From the NCBI GenBank assembly GCA_963585895.1, contig OY757911.1, positions 59,502,531 through 59,566,530 on the forward strand: a DNA stretch of 64,000 bases, given 5' to 3'. The DNA comes from Sepioteuthis lessoniana (lineage: Eukaryota; Mollusca; Cephalopoda; Myopsida; Loliginidae). The notes beneath the pieces were generated by a model, which was given only the letters and a program-made list of their open reading frames with translations, was not told the origin of the DNA and ran no database searches. Below, piece after piece: positions 36,201-51,200 of this stretch; the stretch's first letter is position 1; each line of letters opens with the position of its first letter. The translations under genes were made by a program, and so were the position numbers.

Positions 36201-39200
36201 CACATATTGATGATGATGATGATGATGATGAATTTTATCACTTAGAATATTTGGACAGTTGTCCTCATCTTCACTGTTATACTCACTATGTTTTGACTAA
36301 TGCATCCTTTGGCTTTCAGGTGTCTCATGTCAAACTCAGGAGCCCATACAGAACCTTGAACTGAACCCTTTATTTAATCTACAAGGGTAGATTGTTCAAA
36401 TTCCGTTAACCATAACCGGGTACAAGTGTTAAGCAATAGTAAGTATTCTTTGTTATTTACCTGTATTTGGAATTAAACCTGCAACCTTCAAATGATTTCT
36501 CTTAGGAGCACTTTTCAACCAAACACCTACATCCATTGTGCTATGTGTCCTACTGGATAATTGACTGTAAATTTTGGAGTCTTATAAACCTAATGTTTCC
36601 ATCAACCTATGAGATACTTCTCACTGATTATAGTGATGATGATGATAGTATCAAAGCAAAATCAAAAGAAAAGTTAACTGTTTAAATCTAAAGAAACAAC
36701 TTAATAAGGAAGGCTAAAGATCTTTGAAAAAGATTTTTAACACAGACAATAAACAAATAGAATGCGATTTTATTTTTAAAAGTAAACAGTTTAATACATG
36801 ATTTATAACTGAAAATCTACACAACAGTATTTAAGTAACAGAAGAAATGATTATTTTATAATAACCCTTTAATATTAAGTTTTTGTAAAATATTTCCATT
36901 TATGAACATTTTATCACTGAAATCAAATATACTGCAGAAGATATTAGACTGACCTGATTTTAGTGGAGCTGATATCATTTTGTATCCATTCAGTGACAAC
37001 TGTGATGTTTTCCTGAAAGGAATAAACAAAAGTTTAATGACAAAGAAAAGATTAACTTTGAATGGATTACTCTTTTGCAACCAACCCTACTACATAGCCT
37101 GGAACAAGCAGAAGATGGCATAGGACTCAATATCAATGCAGGCAAAACGGAAAGCATGCTTGAATCAAAGAGGCGACATCTCCACACTAAAGGGTGGTCC
37201 TCTAAATCTAGTGTACAAGTTCAACTACTAATGAAGCAGTATCTCATCAACTGAGAAAGACATCAACGCACAACTAGCAAAGGCATGGACAGCTGTCAAT
37301 AGGCTATCGGTCATATGGAAGTCAGACCGGACCAATAAAATAAAATGCAGTTTTTTCCAAGCAGCAGTTGTGTCGATACTGCTATATGGATGTACCACAT
37401 GGACCCTAACTAAATATGTGGAGAAAAAGCTTAATGGCAATTACACAAGAATCCTGCAAGCTGTATTGAACAAGTTCTGGAGGCAACACCCCACAAAAAA
37501 AACTAGCTGTACAGCTACCAACCATTCATCACAAAAACTATCCAAGTTAGACGAACCAGACATGTAGGAAACTGCTGGAGAAGTAAGGATGAACTCATAA
37601 GCAATATACTCCAGTGGACTCCTTCACATGGACAAGCAAAGGTAGGACGACCAGGTAGAACCTATATACAACAGCTCTGTGCCGATACAGGTTGTAGCCT
37701 GGAAGACCTCCTGGGAGTGATGGATGATAGAGCTGGGTGGTGAGAGAAGGTCAGAGAGATCTATGCTAGCAGTGCGACATGACGATGAATCCACTGCTCA
37801 AAAAAATTATATGACCATGTCCTACACAAAGTATCCATAATTCCCTTCACACACTACAAACCAATTAGCTTAAATTTTCTGTTATCTGTAATATTTACAA
37901 AGAAACAAGTCCATGTGTTCAAATGTTACACTGTCATCACCTCAGGTAAATAATGGACTATTCCATTTAACTGGGTGGAAAGAAAGGGAAGGAAAAGAAC
38001 ACATACTACACATCTGAGGGGGGAAAAGAAAGCAAATATTAAGGGAAGAAAAGGAAGCAATGATGCAATATATCAAATGCTTATTGTCTGCTTTGATGGA
38101 ATGAAAGAAAAAAGAAAAGATAGAGATAGAAAGAGAGAGAGAGAAATAAAGAATGCTTATTTTGAAAACTTATTTTTGGAATTTTTTTTTTTTTTTTTTT
38201 TAAAACAAAAATACCTGATACTTCATAAATAATAAAATCTTAAAATTCAACTAATTATACAAAATTTGTGGTGAATGTAATGTTCATTCGTGGAGGATGA
38301 AATGTTAGGGGTCACTACTTGTGAAGTGATGAGTTTGTTCTCTTGAGGTTTTGTTAGAAACAAAACATCAAGTATCCTTCCATAATTAGCAACACAAAGA
38401 ATATGAACAATGCAAACAAAAAGAAATTTCACAACAATGAGAATGTAAAACAGATAAAGTTTTATAACAAGACAAACTCAGAAAATTAATACAAAGTAGT
38501 AAATGTGCAAATATGTTTTTTAGGTATTTGTGTGTATGTGGGAGGTGTATAATGCAAATGTAAGTGCGTATTGTTTGAACTTATCAGCATGTATGTGTGT
38601 TCGTTATAAAGACAGGGAGTTAAAAAGTAACAAGTCCTTCTTACATATGTATATATGAATGTATATATGCATGAAAACTAAAAAGTGCATAGCAGTGAAG
38701 TACACTCCGGCTCACTGGCTGAACTTGTATGTCTGCATGTGTGAAGCAATGTCAAAGTCTAAGAAAAATGAAGTTGTTTGAATGATGATATACATGCTAA
38801 TTTCAATACAGCTAACATGTTTTCTATAACAATAAGTTCTCCCATGTTTTGACTGATAATATGAAATTGTCAAATTGTTTGGATTTGTGGGTCACTCACT
38901 GGAGAGAATAGAGAATGAGAGTGAAGACAGTCAAGCTTAGAGTCAGAACGTGAAAGAAAGAGACAGTCAGTAGCAAGAAATATAAATAGGTTCCTTATCA
39001 CATGCTTTGCCTCAAACACAGGACAAATTCAAAATGTGCAGATGTAGTCTGTTCTTACCAACCAGATTCCTGAAACTGTATAATTTATTTTGACACATTA
39101 GTATTTTTATTTCAGGAACAAGTGATCCTTGGATCCTATTTTTCTAGAATTTTCTGCTCGTGCTCCTCACCAACCATTCAAAAATATAGGAAGGTAAATC

Positions 39201-42200
39201 CAATAAATTTTTTGATATTTATACGTTAACATTATTGATAAATTTATGTATTGAAATAAGAAAAAAAAGAACTTGTAAAATGTGGAATTTCCATATGTAT
39301 TACTATTCATTAGTGTCAGATAAAGTATTGTCAGTCATTATTAATTTTTGTATAGTATTTCTTTCATTTTAATTTCAATCTATTTTCATTGTAACTACTA
39401 AGACTTCTATTCTATGGCCATTAATAAACAACACAAAGCAGAGAACTTTTTTTTTTCTGATCCGCACTGTTTATTAATAACTATAGAATAATCGTCTGAA
39501 TAGTTATGATGAAAACAATTAAAATCAAAATTAAAGAAGTACCAGAAACTTTTTGAACCATTGAACCTCTTTCTATTCTTGATGCTAACACATTTCAGAC
39601 AATCCATTCTTCAACAATAAAATATGTGAGGAAAAAAAAAAGAAACCTTCTTTCTACATATAAAACAGATTAACCAAAATACTGTATTAATAACAAGAAT
39701 ACAAAAAAACAAGTTGAATTGTTCAAACAATTCCTGGTATGCTCTTGATTCTTCTCAAAAGTTATCAATACAAAAGAAGAAATAGTCAAATATTAATAAT
39801 AAACACACACTAAATAATTTCAAAAAAGTCCTTATATATATAAGATTATATGAAATGAAAAGAAATTCTATAAAACTGAATAATGAATTAGAAGATTATT
39901 CCAAAAATTCAGTTAAGTTATTATTAAACATAATATTTGAAAATAAGGTAAGAAGAACAAAAACCATTCTATGGCTTGGAGCTGTGATTAATTAAGGTTT
40001 GATTCGTTAATTTTTAAAATCTTCAAATGTATTTGAAAGGAGGGGGATTCCTATAGTGTAGTGACTGATGTACTGGACTGTGACATAGTAAGTTCAAACT
40101 ACAGTTGCACAATTACACTCACTTTCAGATTAATACCTTTAGAAAAGGTATGAACCAACCTCCTTATTTCCGCCAGTTAAGGGTTAAATAATGCCACTAC
40201 TGTTCTTCTAAATGGTTGTATTAGGTTATTTGATTTAATGTTATATCAATCTTTGTGGGTTATTTAATGCCAAATCCTGTTTATACATATGTATACACAC
40301 ATGTATATGTGTGTGCATGTGTGATTAGTAAGTGAATTGTTTGTAGGTAATTTCATTTTCAAGTGAGCTAGAGCTCATTTGTTAGCACACAGAGTCTGGT
40401 AAGGGCCAAAGTGGACTGTTACAGGTCATGTGACTACTTTGGTTGCTGGGTCATGGGCTGTTCAACCACAAGGATTTGTCCTGAAGCAGTATAGGTCGCC
40501 ACTTACAGCCAACAGGTAGCCTCGTTGGTGGGGGTGGGTCTTACTCATCTGCAGTGATGAAGTTAGCATGCTCTACATTTCCAGCTGACAGGGCTGAGGA
40601 CTTGACATCAAATAATCCACAAAAGTTGATATGCCATTAAATAGAGAAACCAAACTAAACTATATGTATTATTTTGGTTGGGATTTTTCAGACAGTTGTC
40701 CACATTTTTATTGTGTAAAAGAAAAAGGAGCATTTTGAATTAGAAAACAATATCCACATACAAGCCTCATCTCAAACTATATATATTTGGAAACTGTCTA
40801 CTTAATTCATAATGCTCCTTTTTCTTCTACAAAATGTGTACTAATTGTAACCAATTTTTTCTTGTTAAATGTAGATAAACATTTATATAACACTGTTTTC
40901 ACAGTATGATTCTCATTCAGTCAATCATCATTTATGAAACAAACAACCTTCATTGCCATTTAAACCCCAACCTACAACTACTTGATTAAAAGATAAGTAG
41001 CAATGAGCATGTACAGCTACTTTTCCAGCAGAGGAGTGTGCAAAAGGATATATAGTAATGATATATAAACTCCCTTTATCCAAGAAATATCACAAAAGAC
41101 AAACAAACATGGCAGCCTAACAATCTCTTCCAATCATGACACTAACCAATAATCTTCCTCTTTAGTGCTGTCTATTCAGACATAAGCATTCAGACACATT
41201 TCATTTTTAATAATACATAGGCATAGATTGCTAGTGTTTTTCCTCAGCCTCCTCTTTAACAGACTTTCTCCTCCTCTTCCTAGGTCTGTAAGACATGATG
41301 AGTAATGGAATTTACCCAGTTATGCTATACCCTTTGACAAGTTGGTTGAAAATAGACAGTTTTATTAAGTCATAAGAAAATCAATAAATTTACTTTTTAA
41401 GAAGTTTGGATTTCTTGTGGATACACCAAAATGTATAATTTTTATGATTTTGAAACAAATTAGTTTTTAGACATGTTGAGTTAAATTTTTGTGGTCTTTA
41501 ATTCACTTTAATATACCTTTCTGATCTTTAATTATACCTTAATATATCTAACAAGCAAGCTTAACAATGTTTATTCTCATAGGAAATGGAGTCAGCAATC
41601 CAAGTTTAAATCCTGGACAAAGTCGTTTGCATTTCACTTCATGCTAATGTATGAATCCCTCTCTTCTCCACCCAGCTATGAATAAATAGTAGGGCAGACT
41701 GGCTATTTATCCTTGGTTAGGCAACCAGTTTATGAGAATGATCAATGAATTCAAAGCAGCTGTACTCTGCTTAAAAATTGACTGTACCACATATCCTGTT
41801 CATAGTTGAGGGCTTGGGTAAATACATACCTAAGATGGGTTTCTTTTTTTTTTTTAATAGCATATCAATCTTTATGAATTATTTAATAGCAAATCCATCC
41901 TTGTAGAAAAATAGTAGTGGCACTATTTAACCCATAGCTGGGGGTGGGACGAGGGAGGGTTATAACTTTCCCAAGGTGGAGTTCAAGCTTGCTTACTATG
42001 ATATCACAGACAAGCACGTTAGCCACAATGCTACAGGGACTCCTTCACCAACCTAAAAGAATGAACTTTTGTGTTGAGTCCTGAGTTGACCTTCAAGATG
42101 GGTTGGGCTATTAAGGTTAGGCAGCCCCGTTTGTAGACTATTTTCTTCCAAAGCTGACAGGAAAAGAGATGAATTCCAAAGATATTACTGCGAATGAAAA

Positions 42201-45200
42201 CCAGAATTTGAACTTTGTTTGCCTTTTCTATTTTCTGCATCAAAAACTGTTACGCTAGGCATACAACCCAACCAATAATGACATAAGCTAATTACTTTTT
42301 TAATTATCTTTCAGTCATCTGCTCACAACGGCAACAGATATCACATATCAATTAGCTATCTCCCAGGTAACAAACTACACAAAAGAACTCCATTAACCTT
42401 CAATTCAACTAAGCTTCTAATCATAATTCTGTATCATAATACAAAACAAATTACCTGATATTTAGTAAGGAGATCAGACTCGTAGATAAATTTTCTAGGA
42501 TCAGCATCTTCTCGGGTAATGCACACAATACCATATTTTCCAATAATTTTCTCAATCTGCAAAGAAAAACATTTTTCAATAGTACTGATAAGAAGTTTAG
42601 ACAATCAGAGTTTTATTTTTAATGTTTACTCATCTTAATGAAAGGATCTGAATGTTTTATAACAATCATATACTGCAATAGAGTGATTAACCTGGATTTT
42701 ACAATTAAGTAAATGATAAAAAGTAAAAACTACAATTGATGGTGGGTCAGAATGAGATTGATCTTGTGGAATGGATATAGAGAAGCTGGAAGGTTAATAA
42801 AGATAATTTGGATTTTACAAGTAAATAAGAGCTAATCAGAAATTGGATAATTATGTTTATTAAAAGATGCAGAGATGGAAAAATTGTTGATACAGTAAAA
42901 AAAAAAACACCAGCAAAAGTTAAATTGCCCATAATAAAAAATTGTGAAAGGTTTAGTTTGATCAAGTTGGTTTGTTTAACAATATGGCAACATTGTTGGG
43001 TTATTTATTTTATACCAAGTCAGTCTTTTTTGCAAGCCATCATATGGTTTCAAGTAACTAACAATAATAACCATTTGTAAACAATTACAACTTCAATTAA
43101 TTATTCTTAATATGAATAATTCATATACAATTACATGTTTCTAACTGTTCTTATCTAATACTAATAATTTGCAAACAATTATATGCTTTTAAGTAATTAT
43201 TCCTATCAAATAATCATTTGTTAGCACACAATTATATAGTTTCAAGTCTTCCTGCAATGACTTTCACTTAACTGAAGCAAAGAGCATGTGCTGTTTCATG
43301 TGTCTTCCAGGTAAAGAGAGGAGTTAATATGTGCAGGTTCAAGTCCTTATGTTACTATTGCATATGAATATGTATGAGTTATCATGTATATTTAAGGATT
43401 CATCCAAAGTGAAACAGGATTGAGTTTGTTGACAATTGGATGAGAACCAGAATGAGAATGACATTTGGTTAAAACGTTAAGAGCAGAACATTATCAGTTC
43501 TGAGAGAAGGAAAACAAGGTCTGTATTTAATGGTAAGAGAGAAAGAAAAAAGGGTACTGTCTGAATTTTTTGGTGAGATGAAAGGAAAACAAGTTCAGTC
43601 TTTGTTGGTCAGAGAGAAAATAAAATGAGTTCTGTTCGAATTTGTTGGTGAGACTGAAGGAAAATAAGTTCAATCTTTGTTGGTGAGAGAGAAAGAGAAA
43701 AAGGGTTCTGTCTGAATTTGTTGGTGAGACAGAAGGAAATAATAATAATTCCTTATTATTCATACAAGTTTTTATAAGTTGTCAGTTATGAATATTTTCT
43801 GAAGGAATTTTCAAATTGATGAGATTATCTCTTTCATGTATTTAGTTTTGCTTAGAGGAAGTAACCATATTAATAAGAATTCACCTTAAATATTTAGTAG
43901 TTCTTATCAGAATTTAGAATCATTAACAATAAAATGGTGATTATGAAATGGAACACCTTAAAAACACAAAAGATGAATTTATTTATTTTGTTTTGATGGT
44001 TATTGAAGCCATTTATAAAAATGCTTAGTCGAGTTGAAGAAATCATAAAATTATCATAGAAAAAAATTTTTTAATTCAGTTTCTTTACAAGAATGTTTAA
44101 AATTCTTTTAACTTTCCAATCCACACAAACATTTACTTAAGTGCTTTGAAAAGCAACACTTTCTTCTTGTACTTTTATATAAGTGTATGCAAGAAGGCGA
44201 AGACTAAAATTTAAAGTGATTCCATTTCACTTTTACCAAAGTATTTTTCTCGTACATTCCATTCTTTGATTTTCACCTCTATCCTTTCAAGCATCTTTAT
44301 CTGATATTTTTCTTCTCTCTCTACACACATCATTATCTTAAAATTTTGTTGTTCAAGCATTTTTCTTTCCTTCATTATTTACTGAATTTCATTGCAGAAC
44401 AAACTATAACTTTTGACTTTGAAATTTTATCATTAAATGGATTGTGAATTATGGTGAAAAGCTTTTCTCTGGAATCTTACCCTGCCTTTCTTTATAAAGT
44501 TCATCAACATTGTGTACTGTTTTGAAAAGCTTTTCAATGGAATCTAATCCTGTCTTTCTTCCCAAAGTTGATATCAATCATAAAATTTAAATAATTTCAG
44601 ATAACAGAAAAGAAATTATCTGCATACTGTCTTTCAAAATCAATTTTAGTAGTCTCATTAACTTTAAGGTAAGATTATAAAATTTGTTTTTGAAAAAATT
44701 TGGTTTCTTTTTGGATACACTTTATATATAAAACTCTAATTCTTAATCTACATATCTAGTATAGTCAAATGCTATAAAACAAGAATAAGATGATTGGTTT
44801 CATTTTATGGCATATCAACCATTGTTGGTTATTTAATACCAAATCCTGTTAATACATATATATTAAATATATATTTGTAAACACATTTTATAAATAGAAC
44901 AGTTAATCAATCCAAAAGTTCTATTTCTAACAATTCAACATAACAAAGTTAGATGGTTCCAATTATTATGTATCACTAACAATTCAATTAAACATCAGTT
45001 ATTTGTTTACACACAGTTAAATGATCAAACAGTTCTATTTGACCCATTGTTAGGACTCTATCAGGTGCTACCACTCTGAGCTAGAATGGAACTGGAAGCA
45101 ATGGCAATGAAGGGTACTCCACATTCCCCCAAAGCTCCAGCACTACTGGAGCCTCACCATCAGATTGTTTAGTATCATATCTAAGACACTCATTGGGGAA

Positions 45201-48200
45201 GTTTTACCCCTCAGCAAAGATGCAGTCAGTGTATTCTACAACCCCAGCCAACTGGGCTAAGTAAGAAGAGTCTTACAAGTAATTGCTACTGAGATCAATA
45301 CTTGCTAGTACCCAATTACAATAGTCTTAAAACAGACTTAAATAAGTCAATCAAATACATCTGGTTACAGGCAGGCCAGGTATTTTTCTCTGCTTCATGT
45401 TACATGAAGTTGAAATAGACACTACCAAGTAACTACCTTTGCCCCTTTAAAAGGTTATGAAGATATCAAACTGACTGTTCAATCTAATATAGCAGCCTGA
45501 TGATCATCAAGCAACCTACTCGCACATTCTTCTGTTGTAACTTATAAACATACAGTGTAGATTAGACAGCTGAATATATTATAACATTCATTCCTGCAGC
45601 TAAAAAAAGTTTAAATGCACTTGAAGTTAAGCAGTAACAGGTAATCATTAATAAAAGTAGTGAAATATATGTTTAATATAGTAGAGAAGCTTAAATTCTC
45701 ACAAGTAAATTGTTCTAGTTAGTGTATAAATAGCATTCTTATTATTATGAATCTCAGAAATATATTTAAAAAATCTTGTTTAAATAAGTATTACAAAACA
45801 TGTCTCAAAATAAAACCACCATTTTTTTTTAAAATTTGAAAACAATACCATATCAACAAGACTCATGATCAAGTCACACTTACAGCACAAGTTCTGCAAA
45901 AACATTGAAGTTAAGAAGCCTTCTCAATTAAATGGGTGACCACTTAGAAACAGTAGGTACCATAAGCAATCTGAGGGCTGTATGCCAACTAAGAAAAGCT
46001 TAGTAAATTCAAACACTATATCAACAGGCTATCAGGATTTTTTAAAATTTACCTTCTCGTGAGAAACTTTCTGAAATGTAATTTAAGTTATTTAATCTAA
46101 TTTTAATAACTTAATCAATCTAATTTTAAATAATCAAACAAGGTTTCTGAACATTTTTAATTTGCCTTTGAATTTCTTCAAAATTTTACTTGCCTTGTTA
46201 GCGAAGCTTAGAATATACTTACTACATTTTCTGCAGAGGGGTAAGCCTCACACACACACCAACAAAAAGTGCGGTTCTAGGTATGACACTAAACTGCATT
46301 TGGTGGCGAGGTTCCAGTTCTGGAGCTCTAAGGAGTATGAAGTAACCCTTCTTTGCCATTACTCCTAGGTCCACTTTAACCGAAAGTTAGAGTCCCATCT
46401 ATGGGTTAAATAAATTTGTTTAAAAATTGTTCATATTAGGTGGGAATACTCAAAATTATACTTGTCCAATCGGCTGGGGCTGTAGAATACACCGACTGCT
46501 CCTCTGCAGAGGGGTAAGACCCCTTCAATGAGTGTCCTGATATATGACAATAAACAATCTGATGGTGAGGTCCCAGCAATGCTGGGGCTTGGGGAATGCA
46601 GAGTACCCTTTCATTGCCATCGCTCCTAGGTCCACTCTAGCCCGGAGTGGTAGCACCTGATAAGGGTCCTATCTATGGGTTAAATAGAACTAAACTGTGC
46701 TTCCATCACAACATTCATTTTTGCATTTAAACTGTATTTATGCTAAATTGAATTGTTTGAAATAGAACTGTTTTGATATTTAACTGTGTGTAAACAAAAT
46801 CTGAACTTATACTAAACTGAATTAGTTGAATTAAAACTGCTTGACTAAACTGAATAGCTTGAAATAGAAATGTTTTTCAAAATCAAACTGTACTGACATT
46901 TAAACTGTGTGCTTATGCTAAACTGAATTGTTTGAAATTGAACTGTTTTTGACATTGAAACTGTACTTACACTAAACTGAATTGTGATATATAACTGTTT
47001 GAATAAACTGAATAGTTTGAAATAGAAATGCTTTTGACAATTAAACTGTGTACTCATGCTAAACTGAATTGTTTTAAATAGAACTGATTATTTACATAAA
47101 AATAGATTTGGCATGGCATTAAATAACCTACAAAGGTTGATATGCCATAAAACCCAACCATCATCAAAACTATACAACAGTAAATTATGTTTTTTTTATT
47201 ATAGTTACTTTAAGCTATAATTGCTCACTAAGGATTATGATAAGTTATTTAAAACCATATGAATTTTAACAAATCATTATCATCAAATATAACTTGAAAC
47301 CATATGACTGGGTACAAATTATTTGTATTTGATAGGAATATTTGATATATCTTGATGCAAAAAAAAAAAAACTCTTAAGAAACAATTATACCAAAAAGTG
47401 TTAATATAAATATTCAAGAATGTGGTTCCTAATTGCTAGGAATAAAATAAACCTAGACAAGTTGATATACCATTAAAATCAATAACAAACAATTCAAAAT
47501 TTCACCAATTATCTGCATAAAAAAGCTGTCAAGAATTTTACTGGTTTTAGGTACAGTTGGTACTATAAGAGGCCTAAGGCCTGTATACTAAAAAAAACTT
47601 AGTAAATAACAATTATGCTACTGTTCTTTGGGTAAGTCTAAGAGGATCTTTTAAACATGATTCTTCATCCTTTTTCTCAGTAGAATTCAAGTGAATTTTC
47701 TAGCCACTTATTAAATCATCACTTAAAAAACAAATTCATTTTCATCAAACAAAATATCCAGCAGCATAAGAAGTATTTTTATTATGATAAACCCCATTAT
47801 ATACGAGTTATTATAAAATTTATTGAAAAAAAGCGTTATTTTAAAACTTTCAATGATTCATGAAAGAGCAAAGCTACATGTTATCAATTAAAAATTTCTT
47901 ATTTTTACATCATAAAAATATGTTTGCCATTATATATTATTTTCAGTCACTCACCATCACAAGTAAATTTAATGAGATGAGATAACAGTATGAGAATAGT
48001 AATCTAAAAATAGTGATGTATAATTAAGTATAAATTTGTAAAGGAATTCTCTTGAAGATACTAACAGATGAAAATAACCAGTGTGACTAATAATAAAGAT
48101 ATTGATGATGATGATAATAATAATAGAAATAATAATACTGTATCAGCATTATATAACTACAGCAAATTTAGAGATCTGAAGTTGTCAGTCTGATAAAATA

Positions 48201-51200
48201 AAATAAAAATTGAAAAGAAGCTACTTTATTGTAGATAATAATTTTGGTTTAAGATTTATAATGCCAATTAGTTTAAAGTAAATTTTTTTTATAGTTTTTA
48301 ATAAAGACTAAGGTTATTTGTAAATAGAAAGTCAAAAGGTGATACACTTTACACAAGGATCACCTAGAATAGGAATAGAATTGATATATTCAAATAAAAA
48401 GCTTAAATCAATTAGTAAATCCTTTTAAGTAAGTCCCTATAGAATAGGGATAAAGTGCTGGATTTTGACATTATAGTGAGCAATAGTTGTCGAAATTTCT
48501 GAGATGAAGCTTGGTGATTTTCATCATTAAGGGTTTTTGGACTATTGTCTTCATCTTTATTGTTATTTTCACAACGTTTCGGCCGATATGTCCTTCAACC
48601 TTCTTCAGGTGTTTGTCGAACTCTGGAACCTTCATGGAACTTTAAACTACGTCCTTTATTGAATCCACAAGGGTTGCCTGTTCTGATTCCGTTAGCCATA
48701 ACTAGGTACAAGTGTTAAGTATTCCTGTATTGTTACTTGCCTGCAGTCAGGATTGAACCTGCAACCTCCAGATGATTGTCTCCTTGGAAGCTTAGGGAAC
48801 CAACACCTATGTGTCCTGCTGGACAATTCAGAGTGAATTTTTGGGACTTATCTTAATGTTCTTACCTGACTAGAATTAATATTATTATGTATAATTTTCA
48901 ACTGTGCTCATATTTAGATTTTTTTTTTCATCTAGCCTTAATTATCGGTTCCCATATTGTATTCAACCCTATACTTGGTCTACTGAGCAGGTCATTGTAA
49001 CCCAACATATGTGCTGATTCCTTAAGGCGTCTAATCCTTCAATGTTCAACCCTATCAATTATTTAAAAAAAAATCTAAATATGAGCACAGGTAAAAAATC
49101 GTACATAATAGTAGTAATTCTAGTCAGGTAAGAACATTAAGTTTATAAGTAAGTAAAAGTAAAGTTGGCAACCTTAGTCGAGGGCGACCTGAAGGCTCCC
49201 TTTTCAATAGCTACTACACTTAGGTGAAGGGGAGGGCGCTACTCCTTTCCCTGCATTGCTCCACTTTACCCTTGATACATACCTTATATTGCTGAGTGTT
49301 AAGTAAGGAGGTATCAAGTACCATTTTTAAAGTATTTGGTATGATGTGACCTGGGATTGAACCCAGGTCTCCCTGACCATTGGCAAACACTCTACCCACT
49401 GGGCCAATGAGCCGGTTAAATTTATAAGTTCCCAAAATTCACTCTGAATTGTCCAGCAGGACAGATGGCCTAACGGTTATAGTGAGCAAGTTTGAACTCC
49501 ATTCACTTTAGGATTAATACCTTTAGAAAAGGTATGTGCTTCATTATCTCTCCCAACTATCAGTTAAATAGTATTACTACTGTTTTTTTTATTTTCAAAC
49601 AAGGATGGCTTTGGCATTAAATAACCCACAAAGGCTGATATGCCATTAAACAAAGAAAACTAACCAAATTTTTTAAGATATTTATTTAAAGGCTACTTTC
49701 AGTGAACAGTTAAGTTTGATATTGAATTACATGCCATTTACAGAATTTATATTCTAAATAATTGCAAATGAATAAATAAAAGTAAGCGGTTAGAGTGTTC
49801 GCCAATGGCTCAGAAGACCGGAGTTCAATCCCAGGTTGAATCATACCAAAAACTCAAAATAATGGCACTTGATGCTGCCTTGCTTAACACTCAGCATTAT
49901 AAGGTATGGATCAAGGGTAAAGTGGAGCAATCCAGAGAAAGGAGTAGCGCCCTTCCCTACGCCTCGGAGTAGTAGCTATTAAAAAGGGAACCTTCGGGTC
50001 ACCCTCGACTATGGTCCTCAACTTTACTTAAGCTAGACATTGGTATAATGGTTAGAGTGTTCACCAATGGCCTGGGAGACCTGAGTTCAATCCCAGGCTG
50101 AGTCATACCAAAGACTCAAAAAATGGTACTTGATACCTCCTTGATTAACACTCAGAATTATAAAGTAAGGATCGAGGGTAAAGTGGAGCATTCTAGGGAA
50201 AGGAGTAGCACCCTCCCCAACACATTGGCGTAGTAGCTATCGAAAAGGGAGCCTTCAGGTCACCCTTGACTAAGGTCGCCAACTTTACTTACTTTATTTA
50301 TCTCTTTTAGAAATTATAACATTTGGGTTGAGCACTCATGCAGATGTCACACTCTAATAATTTATAGTTACAAATTGGAATAGAAATTGCTTTATTCTCC
50401 AAGTTAGAGTATGTGGTGCATTCAATAAGTTTCCAGATATTTTTTTGTACAGGCATTTAAAATTATCATAGACTCTTGAAAATTCAGTATGTTATTGCTA
50501 TACATCTTATGAGATGACTGATCAATTTTTATGATTTCGGGTTCAAATGAACAGCTACAGCAGCAATTGGAATGCACTCTACTAAAGCCTGATTGTCACA
50601 GCTGGTGAATTTCAAAAATGCAATCTGACACTTTAGAAGAACAATATGCAATAAAATTCTGTTTTAAACTTGCAAAAAATGCCACCACAGAAACGTATGG
50701 AATGCTTCAGACTGCTTTTCGACCATCTTACATGAATCGAGCCGCAGTTTTTGAGTGGCATAAGAGATTCAAGGAAGGCAGGGAGACTGTGAGGGATGAT
50801 GAGAGGTATGGGAGGAGTAAGGAAGTCAATACACCACAGTTGATTGGCCAAACGGTTAGGGTTACTATGTTGAGGTTTTAAGGGAGTTCAGCAAGAGATT
50901 CCGTCGGAAGAGCCCAGCACTCTTCAAATCGAGTCAGTGGCATTTCCACCAGGACAATACACCAGTCCACAACTCCATCCTTGTCACAAACTATTTGACC
51001 AAAATGGGCATCAAGACAGTTCCTCAGCCTCCCTGTAGTCCAGACCTTGTCGGAAATTAATTTTCTACTTTCAGAAAATTACCGACCATTGAACAAAGCA
51101 ACGTCGTCTAAAAATAGGGAAGGAACAAATAAGTTAAGAACGGTCTCGCTTGATTGTAAAAGGAGCTTTATTTACACTTATCTCCGTAAAGGAGATAAAA

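Noticed and set aside
49220-49435. Open reading RVFANGQGDLGSIPGHIIPN and its relatives at 10962-11213 and 55804-56022
   Set aside because: All are read through antisense SINE D copies; the tRNA-like head explains the shared peptide.
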